A stretch of 64,000 nt of DNA from Wuchereria bancrofti (Eukaryota > Nematoda > Chromadorea > Rhabditida > Onchocercidae), in the NCBI GenBank assembly GCA_005281725.1, contig SSBO01000012.1:20473060-20537059 (forward strand), read 5' to 3'. The position numbers and the translations under genes were made by a program. The first letter of the stretch is position 1, and each line of letters begins with the position of its first letter. Below are positions 1 to 13,400 of the stretch, piece after piece. The notes under the pieces were generated by a model. That model was not told the DNA's origin. It ran no database searches and saw only the letters and a program-made list of their open reading frames with translations.

Positions 1-438
1 CTGTAAAGTGAGATGAAAATTACACCCAATTTTTCCTGGAAAATTTTTTATACGAATCAATATTACATGAATAATAGGTTACATTTATAATTATGAAAGT
101 AAAAAAGATAGAAATTTGGAAGTTTATGAGCTTTTGTAGAATAAATAATAATAAACGGTAATTTGAAGCAATTAGTATATAATATGACGATACGAGGAGC
201 AAGCAAGAATGAAAAGTGAAAAGCAAGAGTTGAAACAGTAAAGTGCATTATCATATCAATTTATCAGTGAACAAAAAAAAAAAAAAAAACGATTTTGGTG
301 AAATGAACTTCAATAAAACATTTAATAAAGCCTGAATGTAAAACGAATAAATTTGCACTTGTTTTAACACTGGAAAATTTTCATGAAAATCATTGAAACA
401 ACAAAATTTAAAAAAAAAAAAAAGAGAAAAAAAGAAAC

Positions 439-1306
439 CTCGTATATTCTTCAACAAGATCAGCTGGATTTGGTGTGTAAAATTTGACGATAAAATAGAA
501 ACGAGCATCGCTATGAGTTGTCGTGATTTGTCGTAAGATAGGCTTATCTTTATCTAACCAACACTAAAAGTTCAATCACAAATAGCATGGACATTTAATA
601 ATTAATAGAAGAAGGAAAACGAGAAGAAATCTTCATTTAGCTTGTGTAAACTTAATTTCAGTTGTTTTAAATCCAATTTAATTGAAATAATTTAATTTTA
701 TTATCAATACTCAAGTGTTGTAGGCTATAAAATGCAGTATTCAAGTGCTCGAAGAAATGAAAACGCATGAAATAAAGCATACGTGATTGCCGTAGCAGTC
801 GGTAAATTCAAGACCGAAATAATCACATTCCAGTAGATTTAAATGACGACATACTTCATCGAATAATGCCTGTCCAAGTGCTTTATGCTGTAGCATTAAT
901 TTATTTCAGTGTGTTTCATTTCAAATTAATTTTATTTAATATAAACACAGTTTAAATCTGAACTCAGATATTATCTTTTTGCTGATTAAATGAAACTAAC
1001 TAATCGCATTTTCGATTTGATAGCAAATTTCGGTAATTTTATTTAATTTCATTTTTTTTTTTTGCAAATTAATTTTATTCAGTTTAAATTTAAAAACCAA
1101 TAAATAACGATGCTATCTTACGTTTACATAAGTTAATTTAAATGGGAAGCAGTATACTTACCCCTAAATGAAATACACCAACAGAATCATCAAGCATGCG
1201 AACTTTGATGCACATCAATTTTCCACGACGATGATCCATTCCAGGTGGCGGGGGAGCACCAACTCCTTTTGGTATCATTCCGCTTCCCGGTCCACCCATA
1301 TTTGAT
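439..1306 (-). CDS. FERM-domain protein, FARP/FRMD7-like (N-terminal exons, partial)
   Basis: Three minus-strand exons are seen: 1306-1162, 887-783 and 563-439. All have AG acceptors and GT donors and one open frame. The protein runs from a Gly/Pro-rich leader ([18 protein letters not shown]) into FERM lobe F1: [14 protein letters not shown], then [20 protein letters not shown], then [13 protein letters not shown] and [18 protein letters not shown]. The DYFGLEF and WLD..KPI blocks are FERM F1 hallmarks, and the LDD and KF..P signatures resemble FARP1/2 and FRMD7 more than ezrin or 4.1. Such proteins link membranes to cytoskeleton, and FARPs also carry RhoGEF domains, which would lie outside this window. 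The first in-frame Met in the exon is at 1299, but the exon opens in phase, so an upstream coding exon is possible. A 3' splice site at positions 1-6 shows that the next exon lies off the left edge. Confidence is high for FERM and moderate for the FARP subfamily. Confidence 0.82.
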
Positions 1307-1392
1307 CTGCAATGGTCACATTTAAACTGAATTCAAATTCAAATTTATTAAATTTATTTATCCTTTTGACTATTTTCTTATTTTAGACATAC

Positions 1393-1427
1393 AATTAACC
1401 TGAAATACATTGTATTTCAGGTTAATT
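1393..1427. repeat. Perfect 17-bp-arm hairpin
   Basis: AATTAACCTGAAATACA at 1393-1409 is followed by one base and its exact reverse complement at 1411-1427. It lies about 90 bases upstream of the first seen FERM exon, on that gene's transcribed side. No function is known. Confidence 0.7.
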
Positions 1428-3109
1428 CAATTTTATGAACAAAACAGGGATTCAATAATGTTACAAAATGCAATTTATAGCAAGATAGAACATGGAGAAA
1501 GTAAGGTTAAGGATAAAAGAGAAAGCACTACTATTCAATTATATTCAGTTCAGGTCACGAGGTCAGGATAAATTCTTGTCTGGCGATTATTGTAAAGGAA
1601 AATGAATAATCATCACGCGTGTTACTTTAACTAAACTTTTTATTTGACTTCTTTTTTTGTTAGTATTATCTGTTCCTGTTCTGGCTGGTTCTTTATTGTT
1701 TGATTGTATGTTTAATACTTCATTTTATAAAAACGGTGGTAACGCTTTATTGTATCAACATTTGTTTTAATTTTTTGATCATCCAAATGTGTATGCAATT
1801 ATTCTACCTGTTTTTGGTAAAAAAAAAAGGTTATAATTTTTGTAGTTTTGCCTTTCAGTATATTTGTTTAAATAATAAAAGTTTTACAACATTGCCAGTT
1901 GAAGCGCATTCTGTGAAGCGCATCTTTTACATCTGGCGCAAAAAAAAAAAAGAATAATATAGAAAGATGAATATCAAAAGCATACGTAAAAGAAAATGGC
2001 ATAAAAATGTTCAAAATTGGTCAAAATATTTTGGTTATTAGCTTTAGAAAATCAAATGTAATAAATTAACAATTCATTGTTTCCTTTCTGCATAAATGTC
2101 AAATTTCAAAATTAAATTCCTATATGACAAAGGAAACAGAAAATTTTGCAAGGAATATAAAGTTTTCGGGAAAAAATTCCCAACTTCTTTTAAAAAATGT
2201 TGCTTAACCAAATACTGCAATTTGCACTTTTGGGGATTTTAAGAAATCTCAAGGGGTGAAAAATTTTTTGCGCATATTAATTAGAGAAATATAATCCAAA
2301 CTTCGTCGTTTGTCATTGCAAATCAGAGAATTCAAATTGACAAGTAAAAAATTAAATGTGAAAAAAATGATAGACATTTTCGTAGAATAACCAAAATTAT
2401 TTGAATATGTATTTTCTGGAAGAAAAATAAAAATATAGCAGAAAACAAAAAAATAATTCGAAGCTTTGCTAAGATTAAATAAGTACATTTAAGCTCAGAC
2501 GAATTTCATTAAATGCTATTGAAACTAAATATATCCTTGAATTTAAGAAAGATACCTTAATGAAGTGATATTCCAACTGAAGTTCAGTATTCGTTTCTAT
2601 ATCAGTGTTTGATGTTATCAGTATCTTATTTGTTTTGATAAGTAGAAAGAAGTTTTTTTTAATAATCACTCACTATGCAGCTAAACCTTTCCATCATTTC
2701 CTTTAAATATATTTTAAATATTTTTTTTAAACATATTTTTAAATATGATCAATTTTCACTTTTTTCAGACGAGAGCAATATAGTCACATTTTAAAAGATA
2801 AAATTTCCTACTTTCAACAATTTCAAAATTTGCAAAATTAATGGTTTAAAAAAATTAAACTTATTTAAAACCTTATTGTAATAAAGTTTTCTAGCAAGAA
2901 ATATAATAAGATCAATGCTTAACCTAAACCTTTGACCTCAGTTTGATGCAATAATCCCAAAACTTTCAGACAGATTGTTAGATAGAGATGCTATTAAAGT
3001 AAAAACAAAAAAAAAAAAAGCACTAATAGTAAATAAGAAAGCAAAATCTACCAAAATGGAACAATAAATAAGAATGTAGTCTTTAATATTAATAGAGTGA
3101 CAGAGAAAG

Positions 3110-3127
3110 GGAGAGAGAGAGAGAGAG
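3110..3127. repeat. (GA)n microsatellite
   Basis: An uninterrupted GA dinucleotide run with purine-rich flanks. Confidence 0.85.
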
Positions 3128-6100
3128 CAACGGATATCCTAGATCTTTTAAATGATAACTGGACTTCGAATAAAAATTTTTTAAAAAAAAGAGAAAAAAA
3201 AACACAGGATGATAAGATACAAGCGATTTCTCTATCAATGTTAATCAAATTGTAGATAAGAAAATTGGAAAGATGAACTAACAGCTGCTAACATCAGGTT
3301 TGCCCACTCTCGAATATCATCATATCATCAACATCTACACTATCGAGTTTGTCAGTGATATGGAACCAGCCGAAATAACATTGAGCTAAGAATGAATGTA
3401 CCTCTTCAATTTACGAAATGCTTTCAAAATTATTATCACACACTCAACTCCTCTACCATTCTTTCTCTCTCCCTCATTCTATCTCTCTCATTTATTTTTC
3501 ATCATTCCTTTACTTATATTTCTTGCTCAATTTCATTTCCTGAACTACTTACATCAAATTGAAAACTCAGACTAGTCTCCCTGGTGAGATCACTTTACAG
3601 CAGTAAACAATTGACACCACTGCTAGCATTATTATTTAGTTTTAAAATGCCGGATAAAACAATACAGGCTATTTATTATTTAACCGCGCTTTAAAATTTA
3701 ATGATATCAATAACCACAAAAAACAAACAAAGAAATTCCGATAGATAATATAAAACGATAGATTGATTATGTAATTAGACTGAAAAATCTTTATGCATTT
3801 TATTTTAAATTTATATTTGATTCTTTTTCAGAGAGAAAAAAAAAAGTGATTGAAAGTACAACAATGTACGAAGAAGATGAAAAGCGCAAAAAAAACTGTA
3901 CCGTATTTGACGAGGCGCAACTCGTCGTAAACTCATTTTGTGGCTGTAACATCTGTTCCAGTCTTTTTCATTCCTGCAAAATGTGTATATATTACTACTT
4001 TTGTGGATAATCAAAGAATGAGCGAAACTAGTTATGTTGTTAACATCATTTGATAACAAATTATTATTTATCTCTAACTCCTTATCATCATTACTATTTT
4101 ATTATCAATACTTTCATTCTGTAAAAAATTTATCACTCTGCTTAACCTTCATACCTGTATAATATGTGGAATTTAATAGAATAGAAGTAGTGTTGACAAA
4201 ATAGTAATGATAAGAAAGTAAAGAGTAAAGATAAGTAGTGATAAGGAAATGTAATTATATAACTTCTTCCTTTCCTTTCTTTTTTAAGGATGAAACTTAA
4301 GCAGAAAGATTTGAAAAAAAAATCTCAGCGCAAATAGCTATGACAAGAAACTTGAAGTACCATAAATAATCCTTTTTATTCTTCTCTTTCCTTCCTGTCC
4401 CTTTCTTTTTCTTCTATCTCTCTCTTTTACTCTCTTGTTATTCAATGCTCCGTTAGATAATCTTATTGACTTTCAAATTAAAAGAAAGTGAACAAAGGAA
4501 GAAAGAGAGCGAGAGAGAGAGGCTCTAAAATCGTTATCAAAAGATGATAACACTGATAAAATATTGTCTTAAGATAGGTTAATTTCAAGAAGTTTTGAAA
4601 ATCTCATAAAAGAATTATCAGTGATAAAAAAGGTTACTTTATTATTACTATTATTATTCAGTCTATCATTTATCAAAAAATCAATTTATTATCGGCATGA
4701 ATTCTAACGGATATGTCCAAATACCTCATTAATCTTGTTGAAGGGTAAATAGATGCTCGTATGATTGTGTGATAACAACAGTTATAATAATGATAATCAG
4801 TAATAATCCATTTTACTTACTAAGACGATAAAAGATTTTAATGAAAAAAAAAATTGGAAACTATGATTAATATTCAAACATAGATAGAGTAAAAACTAAA
4901 ACTAAAATATAAAGTCAACTAAAATATAAAGTTTATCATCATATCAGACTAATAAGGTATTTTTGTTATATTGGCAATATATGAGAAGTCATTTCAGCAT
5001 TTGCGATCATAGAATATAAATTTAATTCATAATTGATATTTGCAAGTGATTTTTTAAATTTTGAGAAAAAAATACTATAATAGAGCTAAACTGAGTGGAA
5101 ATTTTAACTGTAGCTATTTATGGCGTTATGTGATGATTGATGCGCAAATTAGTTAATTTTCAATTTAATAGTTGCAAAATAAATTTTATTCGTACTGGTA
5201 AAGATTGCTTTCCATTGCATATAATTCTAATTCGACAAATATTATAAACAACCCAATAAAAAAGACAATTACCCGTTCACTGGGAGATATTTAGTGATAA
5301 ATAAGGATAAGAATAAAGTACGAAACACTTAGAAAGTACTATATAAGTAAGTAAAGAGAATTGGAGACGAAAGAAAGAAAAGTGGAGGAAAGATAAGAGA
5401 AAGAAAGGTTTGTTGTCAGTAATTTACAGATGAGCGATCTGTCACCGATTGATGATGACCTTGGACATAAGGTATGAGTAGTTTAATGTCAATTAATAGC
5501 AATTCTTCCCATTTTTTTTTTCTTTTTTGTTCTCATCATGCAACAGTTTTAATAAGATTTTCTTTTTTAATTTATTTTCGCGACTTTTTTCCTTCATTTT
5601 TTTTTTCGGAGTAAAATAACCATTTTCATCAATTTGTTTTTTCTCATGAAACATTTTTCAGTTGATGACTTCTTTTTAATGATTTCCTGTTAAAATAAAT
5701 TGCTTTTTTTCTTGAATGTTCAAATTAGAAGGAAAAAAAAAATAAGTATACATGACGAGGATAAAATGTGTAGCAAAATTTCATTGCTTAAAAAAATTCC
5801 ACTAATCTAATTAATTACTCTCTCTGGCTATTTCTAAGTAATTCATAAAATTGTCTGTCTAAAGTTTAAATTTACCTAACATTGCATTCATTCGATTAAT
5901 TAGTCATTTAAATTTATTTAACGTTGCATTAATTCATTCACTCATTCTTTAATATTTGTCGTCTGAAGTCTGAACTTCAAACGAATGCATACAAAAATCA
6001 ATTAATTTATAGATATCAAATATCTCATTTTGTTTTCTTTCCATAATCAAATATTTCAATAATTAAAAATGTTTAAATTTAAGATATTTAGGAAGCTTTT

Positions 6101-9100
6101 TTTTCTCTCTCTCAAAAACAATTAGTCAAATTGAAAAATGTACGACTATATGAAACGGATGATTTCTTATCCAGTAAGTTAGTAAATTATATGCCGCTAG
6201 GCTAGTAGGAAATGCAAAATTTTTATTGTTTCAAAATTTCTTTTTAATAATGATGCATAAATTTTAGAAGGAAAAGAACTAAGAAACTATTCTAAGAATG
6301 AAAGTTAACTTCAAAAATCAAATTAACACTGAATTTTTCTATTTGGATGAAATGAAAAATTAGATTAAATTAGTAATTGCAAATAAGTGAAAGAAAATAT
6401 AAGAACGAAGGGAAAAAAACGTAAAAGAATGGAAGAAATTTAAGGAGTGAAGATAATTACAGAGAAAAACAAACAGATATTTCAAATGATGAGATATGAG
6501 AAATTCCAAAATGATGATTGAAATGCTTCAATTTTTCAAGAAAGACTTGGAAAATATTTAATTACTTAGGAATCGACTATTTAAATTTAGTGGAAGCAGC
6601 AAATTATTGATGATCTTTTTTTTTTGCATTTGTTTATAGCCAAAGCATTTCTTTGTGGCCAAAAAAGAAAACCCAATATTTGCAGCAGTTTTTCTTTTTT
6701 TTTATTTTGAAGATCAAATGATACCGAAAAGATTATAGTAGTGAAAAATGAGGAATTTTAATACTTATCAGATTTAAATTTAGAGTGGAATAAATGCAAG
6801 TCAGGATGAGGAATGGAATACTATTGCTCCAAATTTATGGCATTAAATTTCGTTTTGATTAAAGACATAATTCCATGCTTTAAAAGGAATAGTTAAATTC
6901 GGTGTAATAGGGAAACGGAAGGAAGACGTAAAGGAAAGGAAACAAAATGACCGAATTGCTGTAATTATATTTGAATTCTCAGATATTACCTGAATATTTT
7001 TTTATCTTGTGATTGATGTTGAAATGTAAACACGAAATATTTGTAATCAAAGCCATTTAAATTGATAACTTACTTAAAGTTACTCATTTATTTATTTGCA
7101 GTTAAAATCGCTTCGCTTTGTCATAGTTAACATAAATCAACAATGATCAATGCAATTCATTCATGCTAACAAAGCTATAAGACCGACACAACAAATGTTT
7201 ACACAACGAAAGTAAAGCTTAGAAAGTAAAAAGTTAAAAAAAAATATGATTATCGGTTGATTGAATAAATTCTTAAATCTCACTAGAAGTTGTTGGATAA
7301 GAATGTTTATCTTATGTTCAAGAACTTCAGTTCTTGAGGGAAAAAAAAAAGAAAAAGTGAAGATATTATTATTATTCAAAATTGAATTAATTCCGATATA
7401 CATAATCTAGATAAAAGCATTTTCCCGAAAGTAATTAATCAATAAGATTGATTAAGGTTGATAAACTTCAGGCATAAGATTTGATCAGTTTTAACAATAT
7501 CTTCATGCTAACACGTCATTTCGGGAACACATGGCACATTTATCAAATAATTGGTATTGTCTCTGGAAATTACTAAATAATTCACAGTACACAAATATTT
7601 TCTTTTTTTTTTATCGATTACATTGTAGATGTTATGAAAGAATGAAATTTAAAGATAAATAATTGAAAATTTATGTAGTTATTATCATTTTGCTACTTTC
7701 AATTTGTGATCTTTTGAAAATGGGCGCTCATCATGGTTACATTCGGGAATTTATTCGTTCAATAATTGAACAGAAATTTTTCCAACAAGAATTCCCAAGA
7801 TCTGGAAAAGTAAATTGAATTTAGCTGAAGGAAAGGAAAGTTGATGCTTGACCAATGTAGGAAATACGTCTTGCAATGAACATGTCAGAAAAAAATGTCA
7901 AAATAAATTAACATTTCAGAGAAAAAAAAAGGAAAAAAGAATGACAAACCAAAAATTTTGAAGATAATCAGTAAAAATTACATTTAAAGAAAATTCTGAT
8001 AATCTATTTTAGCATATGAAAATCCAAATCTTAAAACTTATTCTTATTTCGATTTCATTCAATCAATGAATAGGAGAAATGAATTGGTACTTATTATGGA
8101 AAGATGTAAATTTGTAAGCATTTGTAAGCACCATGAAAACCATTTCAATTCATTTCAATAAAATTAGCAAGCAGCGAGGACAATTCCAAGTGATGCAATT
8201 AGCGCGCGTTGAAGAAAATGCTAAGTAACATGATCAACTCTATAGATTTTATTTCAATGAAAACTTTTATGAAAAACTTATCGGATATAAACAGGTATAT
8301 TTGAATGATTTGCGGGAAAATTTCTTCTAGAAGTATTCAAAGCGAAAGAAAAAAGAGCTAAAAAACTAATATCACAAGGAAAGAATTAAATTGAAAAAAA
8401 ATTATAAAAAAACTTTATTGTTAAAAACTTAAAATGATATTAAAAAATTAAAAAATGTTAGTATGGAAAATATAAAACGTAATATAAAAACACAAATCGA
8501 TCAGTCTCGAAATCAATAACAGACTGTCACTAATAAAGCTATTACTACTGTAATAGTCAACTGAAAAAATTATTCCTAAAATCTAAATTAAAATTGAGAA
8601 GTATTTTAGATAGCTAAAATTACATGCAACATTGTTAGCGCATGTCACATCAATTAGTTGTAACCATCAATTCTTTGGGGAATTTCATGAAACACTCATA
8701 AAACTTTGAATAATTTCAGCTAAAATATAAAATCAATATTGATCTATGATCATTGTTGAAAACTTGAGAACTCAAAGTGAGTTCTATTTGACCATGATTA
8801 TTTGATCTTAAGCATCAATAATTTAAACTGTTGAGACATTCAAGATTTGCATTATATTTTAAGTTGACATTTTAGTATACTGCAAATGGAATTCTGCAAA
8901 TGTCGTAGTAGTTTGTGCTACTTTTAGAGAAAATTATAATATTTTTTAATAAGTTAAATTTGATACTTGTGAGATACTTGTCGCATCTATATTGCAAATC
9001 ACATCGTTACAGCAAACTAATGCATAAATGCGCTAAATTATACTGATGCGCTTTTCAACATGTTCCGTTTTCAGTAGCAAACTTTATTATAAACAAAAAC

Positions 9101-10381
9101 AAAGTAATAAACAACAAAATACATTTATCTGAACGCATACGGATCATTAAACTGATGCAGTCAGGAAGAGTAAGCGTTCAATGACTTAGAAAAATAACTT
9201 TAAGACAGAGGAGTAAGCACACTTCACTAATTTACGCTTGTCTGGCCTAGGCTCTATTTGCCTCTCTATATGTCATAAAATACTAGGATACTTAACAAGT
9301 TAAAGCCAACTAAATCACTGTATCAATGAAAAAAATTCTTCCGGAACATTCTTTTACTTCTACTAGCCTAGGACTATAAGTCCCATTTCACCACTTACTT
9401 TATTGAAATTATTGTCAGCTTCGTTTTTTCTGAAAAAAAAAAAAAGTTTGCAAAGAAGAAAAAAAAAACTTTATAACATTAAGCATGCATTTTTTCAGAT
9501 CTATTGGATGATAAGAAGTGCATGACATCGAGAAAAGATTAGACCAAAGGTCGAGGCTTATTGGTAAGACAAGATTTCCTCTACATAGCAAAAGCATATT
9601 TGCGCTGATCGATGCATAATGCCGCACATGTCCACACAAATGATTTGTGTAATTATATAGCAATTAGATATTTGTACAGATGCATCTATTTATTCATAAT
9701 CAATCAATTTTCACAACAGCTAATCTCTAAGGTGGCAGTAATCAGCAATTTTTAAATATTGCATGGCATAGAACAGTAATAGGAGAGTTACAGTATACTA
9801 AGCTAATTAGCATATACTGACCGATTAACTAGCAGCTTGAAATGAAATTTGGATGGGCATCAATAATTGACAAAAGGGATAATTTCAGCACTTCATCCTC
9901 ATTATCATCGTCTTCTCAACAACGTTAGTCATGTGTGTCCCTTTTAACTTTCAATGTGCTTTCAAACAAGAATTACTCTCCCAATTTTGGCCTGATTGGC
10001 ATCCATTTATGGTTTAAATAAACAAATTTCAAAAGATGGAAATTTCGCAACATTTTCCACATTGAACAAAACAACAGAATAATGTAAACATTAATAGCTC
10101 AATGATGCGATCTTTGGATTAATTTTAAGAATTTCATTTACTTTTATCACTATTTCAGACCTGAAATTCTTTCCAGGTGTATAAGCTTAGGAAGATCTGA
10201 TTTCATCGTCCAATTAAAATAACCAACAAGACTTTCATTTTAAACTTAAAATAAAGATCCCTTTTTTTTTCCTGCTGTTCAACCAAATTTGCAATAAACA
10301 TTATTTAATGATAAAATTTCGAAATAACGAAAGCAAAGGATTCATGCAGCAATAATTTAAATCCATTACAAATTCATTTAA

Positions 10382-10446
10382 TATTATTATTATTATTGTT
10401 ATTATTATTCATATTATTATTATCGTTATTATTATTATTTATTATT
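10382..10446. repeat. (ATT)n microsatellite, imperfect
   Basis: ATT trinucleotides repeat with scattered interruptions (GTT, CAT, CGT) over about 65 bases. Confidence 0.85.
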
Positions 10447-13400
10447 AATTATGAAAAATTAATGAATCTATATGACTTTCAACTAATAATCATAAACTTC
10501 TGGATGATAGTTTTGAACATTAAAGCTTTTGTGATGAAAATTCAGTAATGAACATATAATATTCATTAACTAACTGCAGCTAGGCTACTAACTACTTAAC
10601 GATCTTCGAGCTAACAAATAAATTTTTCATAATATTCTCCATCAATTCTTTCTCATACCATATATATATACTCTTAAAAGCTAAAAGATTGTAGTATTTT
10701 CTCGGCTCAATAAACCCTAAAACAAAGCAAAATAATGTGATGACCAAAAATAATTTGAAAAAGAAGAAAGAATGTATGATTCTTCTTTTTCGTCCTACTA
10801 ATTTAATTATATTTGTTAGCTTTTGTCACCAATGTTAGCACAAGCTAAGAAGAGAAATTAACACATCAATTCACAATAAATTTTAGTCTGTTGAAAAGGA
10901 AGAGGACAGAAGCGAGCTCGAGAAATTGAAGATTACAATGGGAATAGCATAAAATTGAGTAATTTCAAGTAAACTAAAAAATTTGTCATCTGTCGTCTAC
11001 TTCTGAAGAGGTTAAGAGTGAATGGGTGGAGAGAGGAAGGTGGGAGTGAAACAAAAATGAAATTTTATACAATCCTTCAATTACTTTGCTTATTGGTTTC
11101 TATGTATGTGAAAAAAAGTGAAAGGATATAATGCTTACGAGTAAATAGCATTGAGGAAGCGGAACTAGTAGATGGCGGTAATAGTTCTTCTGCTTAAGGA
11201 GAGAAGTAAAAGGTTATTATATGAGAATATAGGAGGAAATTTGCAAGTAAATGAGCGAAGAGAGTAATATTATCATGCTTAAGGGTAACTAACTACCCTT
11301 ATGATTTTAGCCTAGGCTGATAAAGGCTTTTAAAGGCTTTTTACCACGCACCACCACCATCACCGCCACCGCCACCACATACACTCACTTCTTACATACA
11401 ATTGAAATGGACGAGCAAAGAGTTGTCATTCATTTGGCCGATCAATAGAGGCTAAGATGTGGCAAAGAATTGAACGCCGGTAGCAGCAATATAAACCTTG
11501 AAATCGGTTTAGGATGAAAATAACGGAAAATGAAAAGAGGCAAAGGAGGAAGACAGGAAAAAGGATGTGTGAATAGGTTGGAATAATGAATTGTACTTCT
11601 GAATATAAATCCAATGTCGGATGAGAGAATGCCTTTAATGGAATGAAATTTAAGATATTTATGATTTCTTCGGATTAAAATTTGAAAGCTTCAAAAACAA
11701 CCAAGCGCATCCCAAAATAGCTAAATGTTTATTACATGAAAGGAGAAAAGATTTCAATTTCATGAAAATTCAATATGATCAGAATAAATTCAAAAATAAC
11801 AGTTGCGAAAACAATAACTAAAGAATCTCGCAATAATCACAATCGTTGAACAACAGCTGGCACTACAATCTGTAAAGAGGAAGAAGAGTAGAGAGTAAGA
11901 TAGATGCTTATGAATTTTTGCAATTATTTTTAACCTTTCTTTAATTTTAGAAAAAAAAAAAATTTCATTAAACAAATTTTGCTCATTCATTTTTGCTTTT
12001 AAATTTGGTATGAGATAATGGAAAAAATAATGAAATTTATTAATTATTTATGGAAATAAACATTTATTTTATCTTACTGTCAAATTGATTGAAATACTAT
12101 ATTATAAAGTGTTGTATGTAAAGTGAAGTAGTCAATTGAACTAAGTTTAAATATCTTCTATGCTAGAGCAAATAGTACCAAACAATAGTTTGATAATAAA
12201 TGCGGCATTTGGTAAATACAAATTATTGCTAATTATAATGGCAGCACCTATTATATAAATATTAGGGAGCAATAAATGATAAATATTAGGAAACATACCA
12301 CATCATATTGGACGATTTGCTTCCGTAAATAAATAAAAGCCGCCTATCAAACTCCATTTCAACCATATCCTCCTGGTTTTCTCATTCTAACAATTAATTG
12401 ATACTTAAGTATTCTAATTCATCTATCAGTTGATCTGATCTAATAAAGGCCTTAGATTAAACATTAATATTATTCTTTCATTTTAGATTAATACTAATTT
12501 CAGACAACATTTTTGATTGTTCTAATTTATTCCTACCTTTTTATTTTTTTTTCCATTTTTCCCTTTTATTTTTTTTATTTTTTGTTCAATGCATTTATTT
12601 TTAGTTGAAAGTTTAATAAGTTTTAGTGTGAATTAATAATATATAAAATTTATTACAGCAAAAAACAAAAAAAAAATGTTAGTGGAAATGCAAACTTGTT
12701 GCTTTGTTTGATGATTCAATGATTTGTCGATTTGAAATTGGTTCTATTTCAGTATAAATGCACTTGTTGAATGAAAATTAAAATTTGAAAGAAAGTGAGA
12801 AAGGGAAGAATTTATTTCTATGCCACCATTGCTTTAATTGGTAAAAATGTTTAATTTTTTTTTTGTTTATTGTTATTTCTTTTAAATGATAAATTTCCTT
12901 TGCCTTTTCACTTATAATAATAATTTTTCTTGAAAATTCCATATTAGTAAGTAATAATCCTTTCTACTTCTGACCCACTTTCTATAAATAATAAAAGCAA
13001 ATCTGAAGAAAAATTAGGTAAATTTTAATTTAAAATTTCTTAGCAGAAAATTTAGTCATATATTTGAATGTATAAATGTTACATAGTACATACAAATAAC
13101 AATGCACAACTTATTTCCTTTGAATGATTATCACAAACTAACAGAATTTTTGAATGAAATAGAATTCTCGAAATGTTGGAAAAGGTAATTAATTTCCTGA
13201 TGTTAAATTAATCTCACATTCTTTTATCTCTTCAGGATAATCAATCCGTAACTGTCATTGTTGACATTGTCACTGTTGTTACTAATTTTATTTAGACAAA
13301 ACAGTCAAATTTTGAGTTGTGCTGTTGTTGTAAGTATTAATGTTAATAAACAAATTTTAAAAATTTGTAGAATTTAATCATTTTTTTGAAAATTTTATAA

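Noticed and set aside
3290..3420. Possible exon encoding CYFGWFHITDKLDSVDVDDM on the minus strand
   Set aside because: It is open for only about 30 codons, ends in a stop, has no usable donor and no recognised family.
10382..10446. CRISPR-like or regulatory array
   Set aside because: It is an imperfect ATT microsatellite without spacers, and the genome is eukaryotic.
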